Source: an uncultured Candidatus Melainabacteria bacterium
Lineage (GTDB): Bacteria > Cyanobacteriota > Vampirovibrionia > Gastranaerophilales > Gastranaerophilaceae
DNA: 6,608 nucleotides
Direction of reading: 5' to 3'
Assembly (NCBI GenBank): GCA_934754855.1
Contig: CAKVJR010000095.1
Span: 1 to 6,608 of the forward strand
Positions 6,564-6,608 of the stretch are shown one piece after another. How positions within the stretch are numbered: the first letter of the stretch is position 1; each line of letters opens with the position of its first letter. The notes beneath the pieces are model-generated. The model made no database searches and was not told where the DNA came from. It was given only the letters and a program-made list of their open reading frames with translations. The translations under genes were made by a program, and so were the position numbers.

Positions 6564-6591
6564 CGATGAAAAGACAGAGTCTTTGACATCG
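6564..6591. repeat. Stem-loop in the repeat region
   Basis: CGATG (6564-6568) pairs with CATCG (6587-6591) and AAAGAC (6570-6575) pairs with GTCTTT (6579-6584) around an AGA loop, with a 1-by-2 internal bulge. There is no downstream T-run on the plus strand, so it is not a standard terminator. It could be the closing palindrome of the second repeat unit. Confidence 0.5.
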
Positions 6592-6608
6592 ACAACCCGC
6601 AGACACGT

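Larger units (their letters stand above)
6347..6608. other. Non-coding tail of the window with repeat DNA
   Basis: No convincing gene is present on either strand. Just after the SGNH stop there is only a minor hairpin (CAGC at 6365-6368 with GCTG at 6372-6375) and no T-run, so no intrinsic terminator is evident for the plus-strand operon. From about 6407 the sequence changes to palindromic, dispersed-repeat-like DNA, described separately. Confidence 0.6.

Noticed and set aside
6410..6595. Minus-strand 61-codon open frame containing CHYEERSDEVIR
   Set aside because: This peptide is the translation of a common dispersed palindrome and recurs as spurious annotation; the frame lies wholly over the repeats and has no ribosome site or family resemblance.

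Overview
The window (6.6 kb, AT-rich, roughly 38% GC by eye) is ordinary bacterial chromosome. It carries one partial gene on the minus strand and a compact set of six plus-strand genes, and it ends in short palindromic repeat DNA. No phage, plasmid, transposase, CRISPR, tRNA or rRNA signal was found.

Layout. Positions 1-784 (minus) hold the N-terminal 261 codons of a PLP enzyme of the methionine gamma-lyase / 'aluminium resistance protein' family; its C-terminus lies beyond the left edge. A 118-bp AT-rich divergent region (785-902) follows, probably with promoters for both directions. From 903 to 6346 come six co-directional genes: a membrane-anchored LytR-CpsA-Psr (LCP) protein with a C-terminal LytR_C-like domain, a nitroreductase, the NTP pyrophosphohydrolase MazG, an exported PEBP (YbhB/YbcL-like) protein, a class I/II aminotransferase, and a membrane-anchored SGNH/GDSL-type hydrolase. 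The gaps are 9, 8, 6, -4 and 28 nt, and two Shine-Dalgarno sequences overlap the preceding stop codon. The first five genes are therefore very probably one coupled transcript, and the sixth may belong to it. Positions 6347-6608 contain no credible gene but do contain a palindromic dispersed-repeat-like unit, part of a related unit in opposite orientation, and a hairpin.

Organism. The LCP protein with a LytR_C tail, the cyanobacteria-like MazG (RRHPHVFG-type motif, here HRHPHVFG), the Met-gamma-lyase family protein and the low GC would fit a non-photosynthetic cyanobacterial relative (Melainabacteria/Gastranaerophilales). A Clostridia-like Firmicute is an alternative. This is inference from general family knowledge and no gene here settles it.

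How the genes fit together. Three products (LCP, PEBP, SGNH) carry an N-terminal membrane segment or signal and probably act at the envelope. LCP proteins attach glycopolymers to peptidoglycan, and SGNH enzymes often add or remove acyl groups on glycans. The other three (nitroreductase, MazG, aminotransferase) are cytosolic housekeeping or metabolic enzymes with no evident shared pathway. I see no convincing novel system. The items most worth a second look are the terminal repeats, the SGNH protein with a Cys in the GDS position, and the exported PEBP translationally overlapped with an aminotransferase.
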